NCBI RefSeq assembly: GCF_003576645.1
Contig: NC_044922.1
Coordinates: forward strand, 277,248-341,247
Source of the DNA: Ipomoea triloba
Lineage: Eukaryota; Streptophyta; Magnoliopsida; Solanales; Convolvulaceae
Direction: 5' to 3'
Length of the DNA: 64,000 nucleotides
Positions 11,955 through 25,700 of this stretch are shown one piece after another. The notes beneath the pieces were generated by a model. The model saw only the letters and a program-made list of their open reading frames with translations, was not told where the DNA came from and did not search any database. The first letter of the stretch is position 1; every line of letters begins with the position of its first letter. The position numbers and the translations under genes are program-made.

Positions 11955-14900
11955 CTATGTCTGAAACTCAACGTTGACTATGAAAGACAGTTTCCCATCG
12001 CCAACCATCACTGTATGCGCACCAGAAGTCAAAAGATTATAACCCTTATAATCCACAAACCCCAAACTCTTACAACCATCCACTACAAACTTAACCTTTT
12101 CCTTCTTCCCCTCCGCCACAAACACCTTCTCGAACGCAATCACCTGTTTCTGAGGCGCCGCCGCCACTTGCGGCGGCGGGATCCAGTACACCATCACCAC
12201 CTCACTGCCGTCTCTCTCCCCGGCGTTCTCTACCTCCACCTCGAACTCCACCTTGTGGGCTTCGTTGCAGTCCAGGTCGTCGATCAGCACCGCCGGGCAC
12301 GGCGAGAAGTGCGAGCCGGCGGTGTAGTTGACGTCGCGGCAGTGCTGGAACTTGTTGAGCTTTACGTTGAGTTTCCTCTGGGGGGCGGTTAGGTGGTAGT
12401 TGAAGACGGTGTAGCTCAGGCCGTAGCCGAATGGATACACGGTTGCGCCGTTGAAGAATTTGTATGTTCTCCCCGGATAGCCTAGGGTTTCCACTGCCCT
12501 TAATGGCATTGATGTCATGGGAAGTGCATCGGTGTAGCTTGCTTCATGCCATGTTAATGGCAGCTTTCCTCCTATATATTATATATTGTAAGCAAAACCA
12601 ATTAAAAATAAAAACATACTGATTTTCAAAAATAAAAAATAAAAACATACTATTCACTTAGTAACCAGAATGTAGGCCGTCCACATTAATGAATTTTGGA
12701 CTAGTTTTTAAGGACAAGTGAGTGTGGTGGTAGAAAGAATCTGGCAAACATGAGTTTTTGTGAGACCCACCGGAGTGAGTTTTTGGTGGGACTCCGTGCT
12801 GGGCTAAACCACACCAAAAACCTCACTATTGAGAATACCCTAAAAAGCATGCAGTATAATAGTCTCCTTGCTGAGCACGTGCAATGCCCGCTTGGCACTT
12901 CAAACCACACCAGGTTTGATATAGCCGATTAGACAATATAAGTAACCTAGTTAAGCTAGTTTACCTTGGTCCTCCTGATTTGATATAGCCGGTTAGACAA
13001 TAAAAGTAACTTAGTTAGACTAGTTTACCTTGGTCCTTTACTACTTCGGTTAGAGGTCAGACCACACTTAGCTTAAGGGGGAGTGACTTGTCACCCAAAA
13101 AAAACATTTATACATATACCTGGGTTATAATTTCCAAACACAATATCAGCAATGGCGCGGCCACCTTCTTCTCCGGGGTAACCTGCCCATAAGATTGCCT
13201 GAATCTTGGGATTCTTTTTAGCAAAAGAGATGTCAACACCGCCACCGGACATTACAACAAGGATAACAGGTCCTTTGGAGTCAGCAGCCACTTGGCTAAC
13301 TAGTTGTGTTTGGTAGCCAGGGAGGAGAAGATCCACTCTATCCCTATCCTCAGCCTCAACGCTCAAATCTAATCCCACCACAACCACCGTGGCATCCGCC
13401 TTCTTCGCCGCCCTCACTGCTGGGAATATCAAACTCTCATTCTTGCAATGGACATTAGCACACCCCATTTCGTGATAAACTCTGGTGTATCCCGTGAACC
13501 CTGCAATTGGTGTCGTATACTTACATGGAACTCCTACAAAAGAAATTATATCAAACAGTTATTATCTAATAACTAATTTACCAAACAACTATCAGCCAAT
13601 CAGTTAACCGGGCTTATATATACCTTCATAATTGCCAATCATGGCTTTAGTGGCATTTGCATGGGGCCCCACAACTGCTAGGGTTTTAACGTTGGCAGAG
13701 TCCAAAGGCAATGTGTTGTTATCGTTCTTGAGAAGAACAATTCCTTGTCTTGCTGCTTGGGCTGCCAGCTCAATGTGATCCTCAGAGCAAATGTCATCAT
13801 GTCCAAGACTATCAAACTTGGGGCTTCCATCAAAGAACCCTAATCTCATCAGGGTTGTGTACAGGTACTTTAAGGCCTTGTCAATTTCTGACTCTCTCAC
13901 TTTCCCACTCTCCACTGCATTGGCAGCAAACTTTGTGTAGTAATTCCCACAGTCCAAATCCAAACCTACAAATTAAAAACCAACCAAAAATATTATAGTA
14001 TGCCCTGTGTTTTGTCTTAATTAAAAGTTTTGAAATTTGTAGCATGATATATGCTAAATATATAGGTGCTAAAGATATTAAACTCGCCTGCTTTAAGTGC
14101 TTGTGAAACAGCATCTTCTGGTTCATCATTTAGCCACTTTTGATCATCCAAAATTACTTCAATAGAATCACAGTCTGAAACTATGTATCTAGAAATAGAA
14201 ATTAAAGAAAACTAGTTCAGTTACACTTGAATAGAATAGAATGATAATTAAGAATTGAATTGAATATACTATCTAGTTATCTAGTATAGGTTAGACAATA
14301 TAATATTATATTGTACTACATACAGTACCCATGAAGATTCCAGTCTCCTCGTACTGTGTCTTTAAGAAGCTTAGTATCAGTGCATGTTGGGATGCCGTTA
14401 ATCCGGTTGAATGAACACATCACACTACTCGCATCACCCTCTTTCACACACATTTCAAATGGCTTAAGAAATGTCTCCATCATATCTTGCTCAGTCACCT
14501 ATTATATTATATTATATTCAATTCGAAAATGAATATATATATAGTTCAATTAATTCTACATATGCATGATTTTAAGATATATTGTGTGTACGTACCCTTG
14601 CATCGAAATGTAGACGGTCTATCCCTTGCCAAGGATCCAAATCATAAGCTGCATAATGCTTGCAACACGCAGCAACCTTAAGAGGTCTCGAGCTCAAATC
14701 TGTAACGTTTTCGGTCCCTTCAATATCTTGAAGTCCCCTAACAAAGTTAACAGAATATGTGCCCACCACAAATGGATCTTCGCCTGGTGTCTCTAAGATT
14801 CTTCCCCATCGTGGATCCCTTACCACGTTAATATTTGGACTCCAAAACGTCAGCCCAGCATTTCCTAGGTTGTGCATGGCTCTTGCTTCTGTCGAAACAA

Positions 14901-15441
14901 CCTTAAAAAAACAACAATTAATTAGTCAATTAGTTCTAATTTAGTATGTATACTAGACTAGAATAGGATAAACTTCATTTACCTGGCCAATAGTTTTCCA
15001 CAAGGACTGATTGAAAGTTGCGGCCGTAGTGATGACCATGGGGAAGCTAGTGGCGCCAGGAACAACCTCGTCAAAGTAAGAACCTTTTCTGTCGTTGTTT
15101 CCGATGAAAGAAACACCGTGCAACGCCTCAGACCACCACTCGTAACTAGGCAATCCGATCCTAGCAACGCCGTAGGCATTGTCCCCAAGCTGTTGAGCTT
15201 TCTCCAACAGTGTCATTCTGTCTACCAAATCTTTCACCCTAACGGAAAAAGATAGTGACGAATCACAGAACGCAAAATCTTTCATGTTTAACCCTAGCTG
15301 TTCAAACCTAGATGGATGACAAACATGGCGAGTTTGATTGAAACTCGCATCATTTATGGTGTTCATGTCATCCTTAGCTAAAGTAGTTATGGCGAACAGA
15401 GAAAGCAAAAGCAGTGAAATGAAAACACTAACTCTTGCCAT
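11955..15441 (-). CDS. GH3 beta-D-xylosidase / alpha-L-arabinofuranosidase (BXL type), secreted
   Basis: Seven exons on the - strand: 15441-14983, 14901-14596, 14498-14329, 14188-14088, 13965-13624, 13533-13120 and 12571-11955. They give 802 residues, close to the usual 770-800. The start at 15441 places a hydrophobic signal peptide ([20 protein letters not shown]) at the N-terminus. An upstream in-frame ATG at 15462 would put seven residues before it. Family marks include [45 protein letters not shown], and the nucleophile aspartate in VSDCDS (about residue 317). The segment [15 protein letters not shown] (about 518-532) holds the likely acid/base region, FGNYNPG precedes GKLPLTW, and a C-terminal fibronectin-III-like domain follows PFGYGLSYT. 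Such enzymes act in the apoplast, trimming xylan and arabinan side chains. The LDLSVEAE context suggests the AtBXL1/3/4 branch, but substrate is inferred. The intron after exon 4 is GC-AG. Confidence 0.93.
12918..13046. repeat. Tandem duplication (64-bp period) inside a beta-xylosidase intron
   Basis: The unit starting GATATAGCCGATTAGACAAT at 12918 recurs at 12982 with a few substitutions. The surrounding 12690-13090 sequence looks like inserted repetitive DNA enlarging the 548-bp last intron. A similar phrase (GAGCCGATTAG...) occurs near 26.9 kb, pointing to a dispersed repeat. Confidence 0.55.
13966..14087 (-). other. GC-AG intron in the beta-xylosidase gene
   Basis: Exon 4 ends ...GCAG at 14088 and is followed by GCGAGT. 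Only this GC donor joins to the acceptor at 13967-13966 so as to keep the conserved AGLDLDCG reading. The donor context AG|GCGAGT is typical for the minor GC-AG class spliced by the major spliceosome. Confidence 0.8.
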
Positions 15442-15505
15442 TGCTATATATAGATTGATCAAAATGTATTTGTTGAATGTGATGAAATGTGTAGAGTGAC
15501 ACTCA

Positions 15506-15513
15506 CTTATATA
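15506..15513 (-). promoter_or_regulatory. Probable TATA box of the beta-xylosidase gene
   Basis: TATATAAG on the - strand, about 65 bases upstream of the start codon at 15441. The position fits a short 5' UTR of about 35-40 bases. Inferred from position and sequence only. Confidence 0.45.
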
Positions 15514-18059
15514 TAATATATATGCAAATTTAGGGTGTGATGAGACTTTAATTTAGATTATTCATTAACTAAAATTAAGATTAGCATGCATTATCTAAAA
15601 ATAATCCTTGCCAAACACTAATGATAAATTCATTCTCTTTATTATCCATGATTTTAGATTAGAAGGTTTTAGAGTTGGTAGAGTTTGATTAGGATTGGAT
15701 TCTCATCAATATATTATATTTATTCATGATTTCCTTTTTCTAAATATTATAGATAACTATTTGATTTATATATTGTGTATAAACTTTTTTTTTTTTTTTT
15801 GAAATATATACTCATTATCCTTTATAAGGTAGTATTCATTCTATTTGTGTATGGACTTATTAAATTATAATTATATGCATAGTTGAGTTAATTAGTTTTT
15901 TAATTCATATATAATGCAAAATATGTAAGGATTAAATATTAAAAATTGCAAAATGGCATCCAATTATTATATAATAAGTTAAATTACAAATGTAAATACA
16001 TTTATAAAAGCAATAGTGTTAAAAAATCTATGGGCATTTATTTATATTGTGAGCATTGCTTTGTGTAAATTTATATAATCAATCAATTCTTTTTATTCTT
16101 TTCCATCGTCCCATCCCTTGTATAGAAAAAATCTATAGCTCTATATAGTTCAAGGAAAAAAAAAATTCTTCTATTTTTTATAAAAGGTTTTACAAAATTT
16201 CAGTTTCCATTAAAATGTTAGAGAACATGTTTAATTGTAATTAGTTTTTCAATTTATGAAATATAAAACTATTTAAAATTGTAACCTGAGTGAGTGAATG
16301 GTCAGTGTCAGATCAATGGTATTAAACATTGGTGGGCATCGAGTTGGCGGGCTTGATGCCAGTAAAAGATTAGTATATCAAAATACAATTAAAGCATGTT
16401 GATAAATGATAATGATGTTTAATGCTATCTAAATCTAATAACACCCAATTAGTAGGCTAGCTTATAATGGTATTTAAAGCATTTTGTCGATCGTAAAGTA
16501 TATAATAATGATTTTGTGTATTTTTTTTTCTCGACAAATCTAACGTTAAGAATGTGGGTAATCATCAACAGAAGCTTGTTAGTTAATTGGTTGTACAAAA
16601 TCTTAACTGAAAGACATACGAAAAGCTCACCATTTGTTTAACTTAAAGCAACAATCATGTTTTCAACTCGTTGCTTTATGAGTATGATTCACAAGACGAC
16701 CAGCTTTATCCTTTTTAAATAATTTTCTAACCCAATTGACCAAATTCAATGAGCAATAAGTGACCAAAGACTAGGAAGTCCAACAATCCCCATTCATACC
16801 ATCCGATAGGTGTGAATCGCAAATTTTGCATACTAATAAAACAATCTGCGAACACCGCAATTCATTTTATTTCTCGGGGAATCCTGTTTTTTTGTTGATC
16901 ATAGGGAGTGGTTTTCTCAACCTCCTCTGATGTAGTTTCCCGGGAAGTTTATTAATATATTGTTGTTTGGTGTTCAAAAATATTCAAAATAATCTGAACT
17001 ACTCATTTCATCAAATAATTGGATAGATATCTTTTAATTACCGTTATATGCCTATCAAATGAGACTACCTCTTTTCAGGACTTCCCTGAAAATGCACACA
17101 AGCTGAACACAGACTAAATTGTGTACAATTCACCCAGCTAAATGCACACAATTTATCATGTGTACATTCGTGTGCATTTACAAAGGGTATTACGGGAATA
17201 TATTTATATATATATATATTGAAAGTCTACCTTCTACTCAACCATGCATGAATTAGGTTTTGAGTAAACAACAAATTAAATTAATTAATGACATGGCCGT
17301 CTCTTCATGCACATCAAGAGCTAGCAGTTTTTCTTTTGTTTTTTGTCAGAATATATTGTGCATACATTCCAACTTGAAAGAAGACAAATGCATATATAGT
17401 GTGGACATATATTTCAATTTTCTACTCATTTCCGATCCCTGTGTCCTTTGTGCCTTAAATAACTTTCACAACCACTTCATCATCATATTATAACAGTCAC
17501 AAATCAGGTTAACATCACACCGAGAGTCAAGACTCAAAGTTAAAACAAAAATTATTAGACGGTATATATATGTAATAATATATATATTAAGATGTATATA
17601 TTACTCGTAAAGTCGTAATATAATATCTTGCATTTTACATTGCTTCAGTCTTCGCTTTTTAGTTTTACATAGCTTCCTCGTGCACATAAAATTGGTTCAT
17701 ATGTACAAGATGGTGAAATGATATGGCTAGCGACTAAGAGATCTAGAATCAAAAGAAATTCCTATATTAATTTCACCTAAAGTACGCGACCAATGCACAG
17801 TAGGAAGCCATGGGATTTGATGATTTTAAGGTTTACCTATCAGCTGGTTTTACAATGATCAGAAGTTTGCGAATTGGTTGTGAGAGTTTTGCACCATTTG
17901 TAGCTCCGTAGTTGCTTGGCAAGCGCCATTGTCAATCACCAACGTTGTCCTAAACAAAACATTCAACGTACTAAAATCAGTCATCAATTCAAGGAAAACC
18001 ATCAATACCCTAAACCCTAAACCTAAAAAGCAGTAAAAAAATTCCTGTTGGGGTTGCTC
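15514..18059. other. Intergenic region
   Basis: AT-rich DNA between the beta-xylosidase promoter and the 3' end of the TGA factor. It contains homopolymer tracts and a short direct/inverted arrangement of TGCACACAA motifs near 17090-17190. No gene is supported. Confidence 0.5.
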
Positions 18060-21000
18060 TTACTCTCGTGGACGAGATATCCAAAGGGAGCTGAGAGCCC
18101 GAAGCCGGCCATAGTACTCTCCAATCACCAAGAAACACCTAACCGCTTGTCTAACCGTCAGTATCCGGCACAACTGATGAAGGGTTTGTTGTCTTAAATT
18201 ATCAGCCTGCAAGAACACAAACTATTTCAGATGATGATCAAGTCAAATTTTTACAGAGGGCCCCCTGGTGGCCATGCTAGTTCCTGTCAACAAACATCCA
18301 AAGGAGCTAAAACACACAACATTGTCATATATAAAAGCATTGGACTCTTCCAATCATTTAATATTAAGGCTGCGTCCAATCTTTAACTAGTCTGTTCACA
18401 TGATCCCTAGCTATAGCGATATATATTATTTCTTTTTGGCTTGATATGTCTAGCAAGGGCTCATATTTGCACACACATCGCTTTCAATACAACCAAAATT
18501 CACTTCTCACTAAAAACAACAGTAGTGGACATGAAAACTGTACCGTGATAATAATGTCTGCTATAATAAACTATGCAGCTGCAGGTTTTGTACTCTAGCA
18601 TAGAATATAATACCCACATGATGACATGATTACGCCAAACAAAACTAAATTAGTACTAAATTGTCTCAAAAGTAACCTATGAGCACACAAAGAATTGCCT
18701 AATAACCAATCCATAATCTGCTAATTACCTGAGACTGCAATTCCAAACTGATGTATTGCCATCTTTTTGGGTGAAGATGGAAACTCACATCCACTACTCA
18801 GGGTGTACATAAATCCTGCCTTGTGACCCTAGCGGGCAAAGGTCTACAAGGAGGTTAATAACCTTATGTATTCCCCATATCTGACGGATTCAAATCAAGA
18901 AGGCTAATAGGCCGTTCACACTAGAAGTTGAACTTGGGACCTAACCAATTTGGCTGGGCCGGGGTTTGCCACATGTATTGTCATCTTTAATTTGGTTGAG
19001 GGATCTATGATGGGATTCCATAGCTTTCATTGAAAATAACACATAGAAAGATAAAGGCCTCTCCATGATTGGTGTCATTTTTGTAAAGTTATAGAATCAA
19101 GGGATTGCTTCAGGCAGAAGTATTCTTCTTTAGTCTCAGAATGACAAGTATCTTGTCCCTACCTTAAAGTTTGTTTTGATTAGAGGATGTTTTAAGGTAT
19201 AGTAATACCTAATTAAGAAGTGATACGGCAGGGTACCATAATGTCTGGTTGACATGCAAGCATCCCTTCATTAATACTTTTGGAACTTTTGGTAATGTCA
19301 TGAGGCCAGAAGGAAAGGAGAAAGGTGATGGATGGGAAAAATGAAAGGGATAAAAAAGAGAGGGATTCTACTTGGCCCTCTCATATATAGCCTCTGATCC
19401 AATTCATTCTAACTTTTTTTCTCCTTTAAAGTTTAAAGTCATGTTGTAGACAGAGACTTGAAGCCACAGAGATTGAAGAGATTTGTGAGGATATCTTGCC
19501 AGGGTCCCTTCCTCTAAAGGTAGGCCATCCTAGTGGGGAACCAAGTTGATAAAAAGCCAAGCCTAAAGAAGCCTTTCCTCTTAGGGCGGTTATACATATA
19601 TATAGGTATACATATCCACACACTTATTTGTCTTTTCATAATTAAAAGATTGTACCCTAACTCGAAAGTCCCTATCTAAAGACTTGGTGGATCATAAGAA
19701 GTAAATCTAGTCTAGCTAGAATAAGTCTCAACGGCTTATAGATTCCCTAATGGGTAGGAATTGTACCACGCACCCTGCTGTTAATTACTAGCAAAGTAAA
19801 GCTATTAATTCTCTTTGAATTGATCAACCAGTTGAATTGACAATGTGCTGTGAAAGCTCGTATGGTCTAAGTTAATGTACGCTACCGGAGTAGAAGTTCG
19901 AGGGTTAATAGTTGTATAGATAGGATATACTTGTATTACAAGTTAAAACTCGACGAGAATAATTTACCTGGCGAATGAAGCCTTCAAGATTTGAGAGCTT
20001 GCCTAGTGCAATGGCCATATGATGCATACCATCATTGAGTGAGCCACTAGCAATGGTCTCAACTAAAGAGTGTTGCAGTTGATCCAATCCCTGGGTAAGA
20101 GCCTCCTCTGCTTGTTGAGTAGAATGTTGAAGGCTGTATATCCCCATAACTTGCTGTTCTGTCAAGGGGTCTAACTGCCCACACAGCATCTGATCCATCA
20201 ACTCAAAAAAACATCATGTTATTACAAACATTGAACATAAAACTTGTCAATTTCAATTCAATTCCTTAAAAAATGAAAAAATACCTTGATTAGCTCGGAT
20301 GGCCTAAAACCACCCATCCAGAGAAAACACCGCTCAGCCTGAGTCATCCACATTCCGGTGATGAGATGGAAAACATCAGTCTTTGCCGCCACCCCTTTTA
20401 GCCGGAAAATCTCGTCGTAGTGGGCAATGTAGCCATCAATAATCACCCTCAGATCATCATCTGATAAATGGGCCTGCAGGGCTGTTCTAAGTTCAGACAT
20501 GTGCCTATGATCATCCTCTAACCATCTTGCATATTCCATGTCAAAAATGGCAGCCCCTGAAAATTAATTAGTATAATATTCATCACTTTTTTAAATTAAA
20601 GAAGAGGACAATATTCATTCTTAATTTCAATTCTCAAAACATTAAACAAGAAATGCTAAAGTACAAAACGTAATTGTCTGCCCCAAACCTAATGTTTTGG
20701 ACACATTCATCAGAACACTCTAAAAAGATAAAACAAATGGGGTGGTAAAAAAAGGGTGGCATGTAGTGGCCATGGATGAAGATTCTGGTCAAACCAATAT
20801 CTTGAAATTTACTATGATTTGGTGCTGACTATTCAGAATCAGAGAAAGGCAGCAGAAGATAGACTAAAGTTACAGTCAAATGCAGGAGTTATTTTGTCTT
20901 GAGATGCCCTGCATGTAGTCCAACATCTCATAAGTGATTATAATTACTATGTTTGACCCATGAAACATCACTCATAGGAAATTCAGTTTCAGGTTGCTAC

Positions 21001-23707
21001 TTAAGGTCAGAGGTTATGACTTTTAGCCCGAATTAAACACGATAATCATTAACCAGTTGGTATATTTTCTCTACACCATCTTTAAGCATCAAATATCAAA
21101 AAAACAAATGTTGACAATACCCGATACAATTCACCTATAAGTATCAGATATTAGAAAAATAACATTAGTAAGATACAATTCAAATAACAGTTATAAAAAA
21201 AAAACAGTTATAAGTAATGTGAATTGACACTATAAAAAGACATACCAGAGCTGATGCCGGCACTAGCCGCCGCACCACCTCCCACGAGGATTCCCTGTTC
21301 ATGACAACAAAAGACGACCAAAGTAAAAACCATGGAATCCATTGTTTTCAATTCAAATTAAAGATTACAACGACGACGTTGGGAATGTAATCAACCTGGG
21401 ACCGTGCTCTTTGAAGCTCCTGTTCTAGCTGAGCAAGCCGTATCCTACTGGTTTCTAGTTGCTGTACATAGGCCTGGACAGCAAAATTTACCAATTTACC
21501 TTAGCTTTCCTTTACAGATAAAAAATTTATTAAATTTCAGTTCAAAGAATGCAACTTTAATTTACACACCTTTTTCCTTAGCCTGCTTTTTCTTGCAGCT
21601 TCTCTATTCTGAGCTAAACGCCTCAGTGTCTGAAACCAAAAATGATCAATAAAAAAAAACATCAATAATAATAATAAATAAAAGAATTTAAAAATATAGG
21701 AAATATGGAGATAAGCATAGATATATCAATGTCAGCACCTTAGCATCAAGATTTCTATCAGAGGATGAAGCAGCACCCTTTCTCTACAAAAGTCAGCCCC
21801 ATAAAATAAAATAAAATAATAAGTAAATAATAGTCTAGACTGATTAAACAAAATAAAATAATTAACCAATCAATATCTTTGTTTAATGTTATTTACCATT
21901 TTACCCTCGTAGTAATTTCATATATATTTTTTTAAGTAAATGATAATGAGATTAGAGTTGATAAAAATGAGATTACAGGAGCAAATCAGAGTGGGTTTTT
22001 CCAATTCCAAGAAAGAAGACAAGGAGTTGAACAAGAGTTGTGGGAATTTGAGAAAGGACAGTTTCATTAACACAGGACAATACTACACCAAAGACTTGTC
22101 CTTTCATTTTCTTTGTTTTTCTCATCAACAGTTATAATAAGCTAAGGTAAAAAGGGGAAATAGTATAATTGCTGTGAAGATTCTCTATCTTTTTCTCCTA
22201 ATACCATGTCAGAATGAACAGCAGAGAATCACCCAGAAAGCAGGAAGATAATTCTCACCCTTTGATTTGGTTTGAGCAATTGGTGGGATTTGTGAGTGTG
22301 ACCTCTCAAAGATAGAATCAACAAGTTTTTTGTATTTTTTAAAAAGAGCAACTTTATGGATTGGTACTACTGAGCAATGAGGGTGCAACAACAATAACAA
22401 AGATGCCAACTTTTTGGGGTATGCCTATGCCTAGGAATGGCAATAGAGGCCCATTTTAGAGAAAAAAAAATTATGGGGAATTCGAGTTCGGATGAAATTG
22501 TCATTCCTAAAATTCGAGAGAAATAAACTAACCTTATCTTGAGTGGGGTGTTTAGGAGGTGGTTGATCAGCATTTCCCCCAGGGGCAGGGGAGTCACTTG
22601 TTGCCATCTCTGTTTGTAGAAACTGAGGTTGTCTTTGGTAGTCAAAGGATTGTTGGTCTGAAGCCTTTGTGCTAATGGAGGATTCTGGTCCCTCTGCTCT
22701 GTTTGCAAAAGCATTCAAACCACACCCTGAATCACCACTGTCTTCTCCTCCTGATCTTGAACTCCCTCCTCCCTGTATGCAAACCATCAAGTTATAATCT
22801 TTTGATTATTCCCAGAATTTAAGAAAACATCACTCTCAAGATCACATTGGATGTGCAGCTAGCTAGGTAGCAAGGAAATACCCTAGGAGGGGTGGGATGG
22901 AATCTAGTAGGCCAAGATGGGAACATTTCCAGAGTAGGTGCAGGTCTATCTGCATATAAAGCTGCACAGAATCACAAAAGCAAAATCTCTTAGGATCATC
23001 AAATATTTATATAAAACTGAAAAAAGGCAAAGAACCAGAGAAAAATTTTCACTTTTTTTGGTTTAATTTTAATTTTTCTGCAGTTATGGAGTTAGTAAAT
23101 CATGCAAGCAGGCCAGGTTTCCTTGTTTGAAACCCCACGCCATCCAAGTCTTGAGCCAAGAATGATTACTATACTGTATTGGAAATGGTAAGCCTTAGCT
23201 TTGTGGACATATTCAAACAACCCCCCCTACCCCCTCCCCCCACCCCCTACCCATCTCTGTTCCTCTGTATGTACTTTGCAAACGTCAGAAAAAGGAGAGG
23301 TAAAAGCATACAATCTTTAGCTTCATCATTTTTGTTCATCTTTACTCCTTGCAGAACAATAGCTTCTTCCAGCTCCCCAAAATCAAAAGATGATGATCCT
23401 TCTTGCCCACTAACCAAAACCAAAACCATATATATATATCAGAACTCAATGAATATTTATATAAATAAAAAAACTTTTTGGACTTAAATTATTCTCAGCC
23501 ATTTTCAAGAACTGGCTGAAACAGTGAAGCCAGAAGGTATATAATAATAAGAAGATGTATATATAGTAGGAGATATTACTTGGGTGTGGAGTGGAACATG
23601 AAGCTTGTAGTGGCCGGATTTGGGCCGCCGTGAAAAAGAGCATAAGGCATGTTATGGTGGTGGTGTGAATGGCCAGTCTTTCCAGCTTTCTGATCACTGG
23701 CAGCCAT
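18060..23707 (-). CDS. TGA-class bZIP transcription factor with DOG1 domain (TGA9/TGA10-like)
   Basis: Eleven exons join in frame: 23707-23580, 23409-23312, 22961-22882, 22772-22533, 21783-21739, 21629-21570, 21473-21396, 21294-21246, 20556-20285, 20189-19968 and 18206-18060. They give 472 residues, the size of TGA9/10. The N-terminus is His-rich (HSHHHN) and carries FDFGELEEAIVLQGVK and APTLEMFPSWP, segments I associate with the TGA9/TGA10 subgroup. The basic region LAQNREAARKSRLRKK lies at about 202-217. It is followed by a leucine zipper (AYVQQLETSRIRLAQLEQEL), then a DOG1 domain (EYARWLEDDHRHMSELRTAL to MWMTQAERCFLWMGGFRPSE) and the family C-terminus ending RALSSLWISRPRE. TGA factors bind TGACG (as-1) elements in the nucleus. 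In Arabidopsis TGA9 and TGA10 act with CC-type glutaredoxins in anther development, and the same role here is inference. Confidence 0.95.
18800..18970 (-). mobile_element. SINE-like tRNA-derived repeat (antisense), within the last TGA intron
   Basis: Reading the - strand, this stretch has a GTTCAACTTC B-box-like motif followed by a body phrase about a 'CTTGATTTGA' pentamer pair that recurs near 26.9 kb. Ends and poly(A) were not defined, so family assignment is tentative. Confidence 0.35.
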
Positions 23708-24110
23708 GCAAAGCAGCCCAGTTTTAGATCATCCCTCTGTTACTTGTTAATAATATTCAAGAAAAGCAGGAATAGACCCAATAGTAATACACACAACACA
23801 AGGGAAACAAAATGATGATTTTGTAGAAAGTATTAACAGAAAAGTATTATTTTGCATGAATTTTTTTTTTTTCCAGAAAGTTTACCTCACAGTACAGTTT
23901 TCAATGAAAGTGAGAGAAGAGGAAGATGAGCTAGCCAGCAAATGAGAACTTGATAATAAGAAGCAAGAAAGCTCTAAAGCTTTGTTGTCAAGTGTTTATA
24001 TATATATATAAATGAAACAGGAGCCAAACAATAGGGTCTTCTGTGCACTTTCTACTCTCTCTCTCTCTCTCTATATCTCTCAGTGAAGAAAGCTTGTCTG
24101 ATCATTCAGA
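23708..24110 (-). promoter_or_regulatory. 5' UTR and core promoter region of the TGA factor
   Basis: A donor on the - strand at 23886/23885 (GAG|GTAAAC) and a possible acceptor near 23738 (AACAG) suggest a 5' UTR intron. A TATA-like (TA)n tract lies at about 23998-24011, with a CT microsatellite at about 24053-24080 upstream of it. All of this is inferred from sequence, without transcript evidence. Confidence 0.4.
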
Positions 24111-25614
24111 TTGGTTTTTCTTTTTATGTCCTTTTTCTGGAGTAACAATTATTATTTTCACATTTTTTTTTGCGACCAATCCAATGGTAGAGAAGATCTT
24201 GTAGACTTGTAGTACTTGCAAAACCTGTTTCAGACCATCTGTCATTGCAGGGGGGCTTCAACTTTCAAAACCCAAAAAGAATAAAATAAAAAATAAAAAA
24301 CAAAACCAACAAAAAAACATATAAACAAGAAAGAAAGAAAAAAAAAAAACCCTAAAACATAGTGAAAGGATAATAGTCTACTTCAATAGTAGTCACAATA
24401 CGTTGGCTTGAATCTTTTTGAAGAAGAAAATATGAATTTGTTCTAGTGTTGATATTCGACTATTTGTGTACAAGCACTTTAGAGAACGTAAAATTATAGT
24501 AACACATCTATTATAAAGTAATGGTAAGTGTACAAATATTTAAAAAAGATTAATGCTTACTCCCTCATAAACAAATCTCTACTTGTCAATTACTTGTATT
24601 GTTTGTTCACCATATTATTCCCAAATTAGGCTACCCCATATTACTATTATGCTGTTTAGAACCAAAAAAAATGTTGTAAAAAAAAAAACCAAAAAAAAAT
24701 TATAACTTTCTCTCTCTAACCGCCAGTGCTATCTAATTGGCTGCTTGTTGGAGTCTTACACAATTGCCACGTACTACCTACCCCTATTTCTCCGTTATTC
24801 AATCCTGACTCTCCTAACTTAATTATTATGTAAAACACGACATTAATCATTCATAATTTTCTTAATCATTTTCTGTGCTTTTAACGTTCAAAATAATTAG
24901 TCACAAAAACCACAAATAATGTTTGATTACTATGTTATCTACTTATCTATTCACATTATAATTTTGAATTAAAGTAGGCAATAATTTATATTTAAAAAAA
25001 TTAATTTGATTTGATTATTTTTTGTCCAAACCTTTAATTAACAAAAACATGATATTTAAGTAGTAATTAAGCATATAATTTTTTTTTGAAAAAATATAAT
25101 TAGGAAAGGTGATTGTGGTGATAATTATTGAGTATTATAATCCGGTCCATATATATATAAATATGGTTTGAAATGGATTTGTTTGGTATTATTATTTGAT
25201 TTATTGATGGCTCAACATCCAATCCCTGTCATCAACTAAAACCAAAACCACCATGCCACCCCAAGATTCTTTTTCTCTTAGTAGAAATATTAAAATTTTA
25301 TTCACTGGTGCAGATTGGACTTCCTAACATCTTCATTTATTAATGTCGTGCATTGTTTGGAGCTTAATTTGGATCACATTAGGTATGCTAAATAATTAAT
25401 CATATTAATCTTAGTATTGAAATTATCGTACACCATAATCACACTTTTTACCTCTAAACCCTTCATTTTTTATTAACTAATATTAAATATTTAATTTGCT
25501 TGTGTTTTTTTATACATCAGCCAATAAAAAGAACAAGACAAAAACTAAGAAAAATAAAATCCAACTCGGTGACTCATAACCCATACTGGTAAACTCGTGT
25601 CCATTTACATACAA

Positions 25615-25700
25615 TGTTCACAATTTGAATTGTAAACATTTAGTATGTAAATTGTTAATATTCAATATATAAATTGTAAATATTTAATATGTAAATTGTG
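25615..25700. repeat. AT-rich minisatellite, roughly 24-bp unit, about four copies
   Basis: Variants of the phrase TTGTAAATATTTAATATGTAAA follow one another here. Just downstream is the palindrome CCACCTTGCAAGGTGG (about 25720-25735). Confidence 0.55.

Noticed and set aside
12015..12392. A His/Arg-rich open frame on the + strand over the last beta-xylosidase exon
   Set aside because: It is a shadow of the GC-rich GH3 C-terminal exon, and composition alone explains it.
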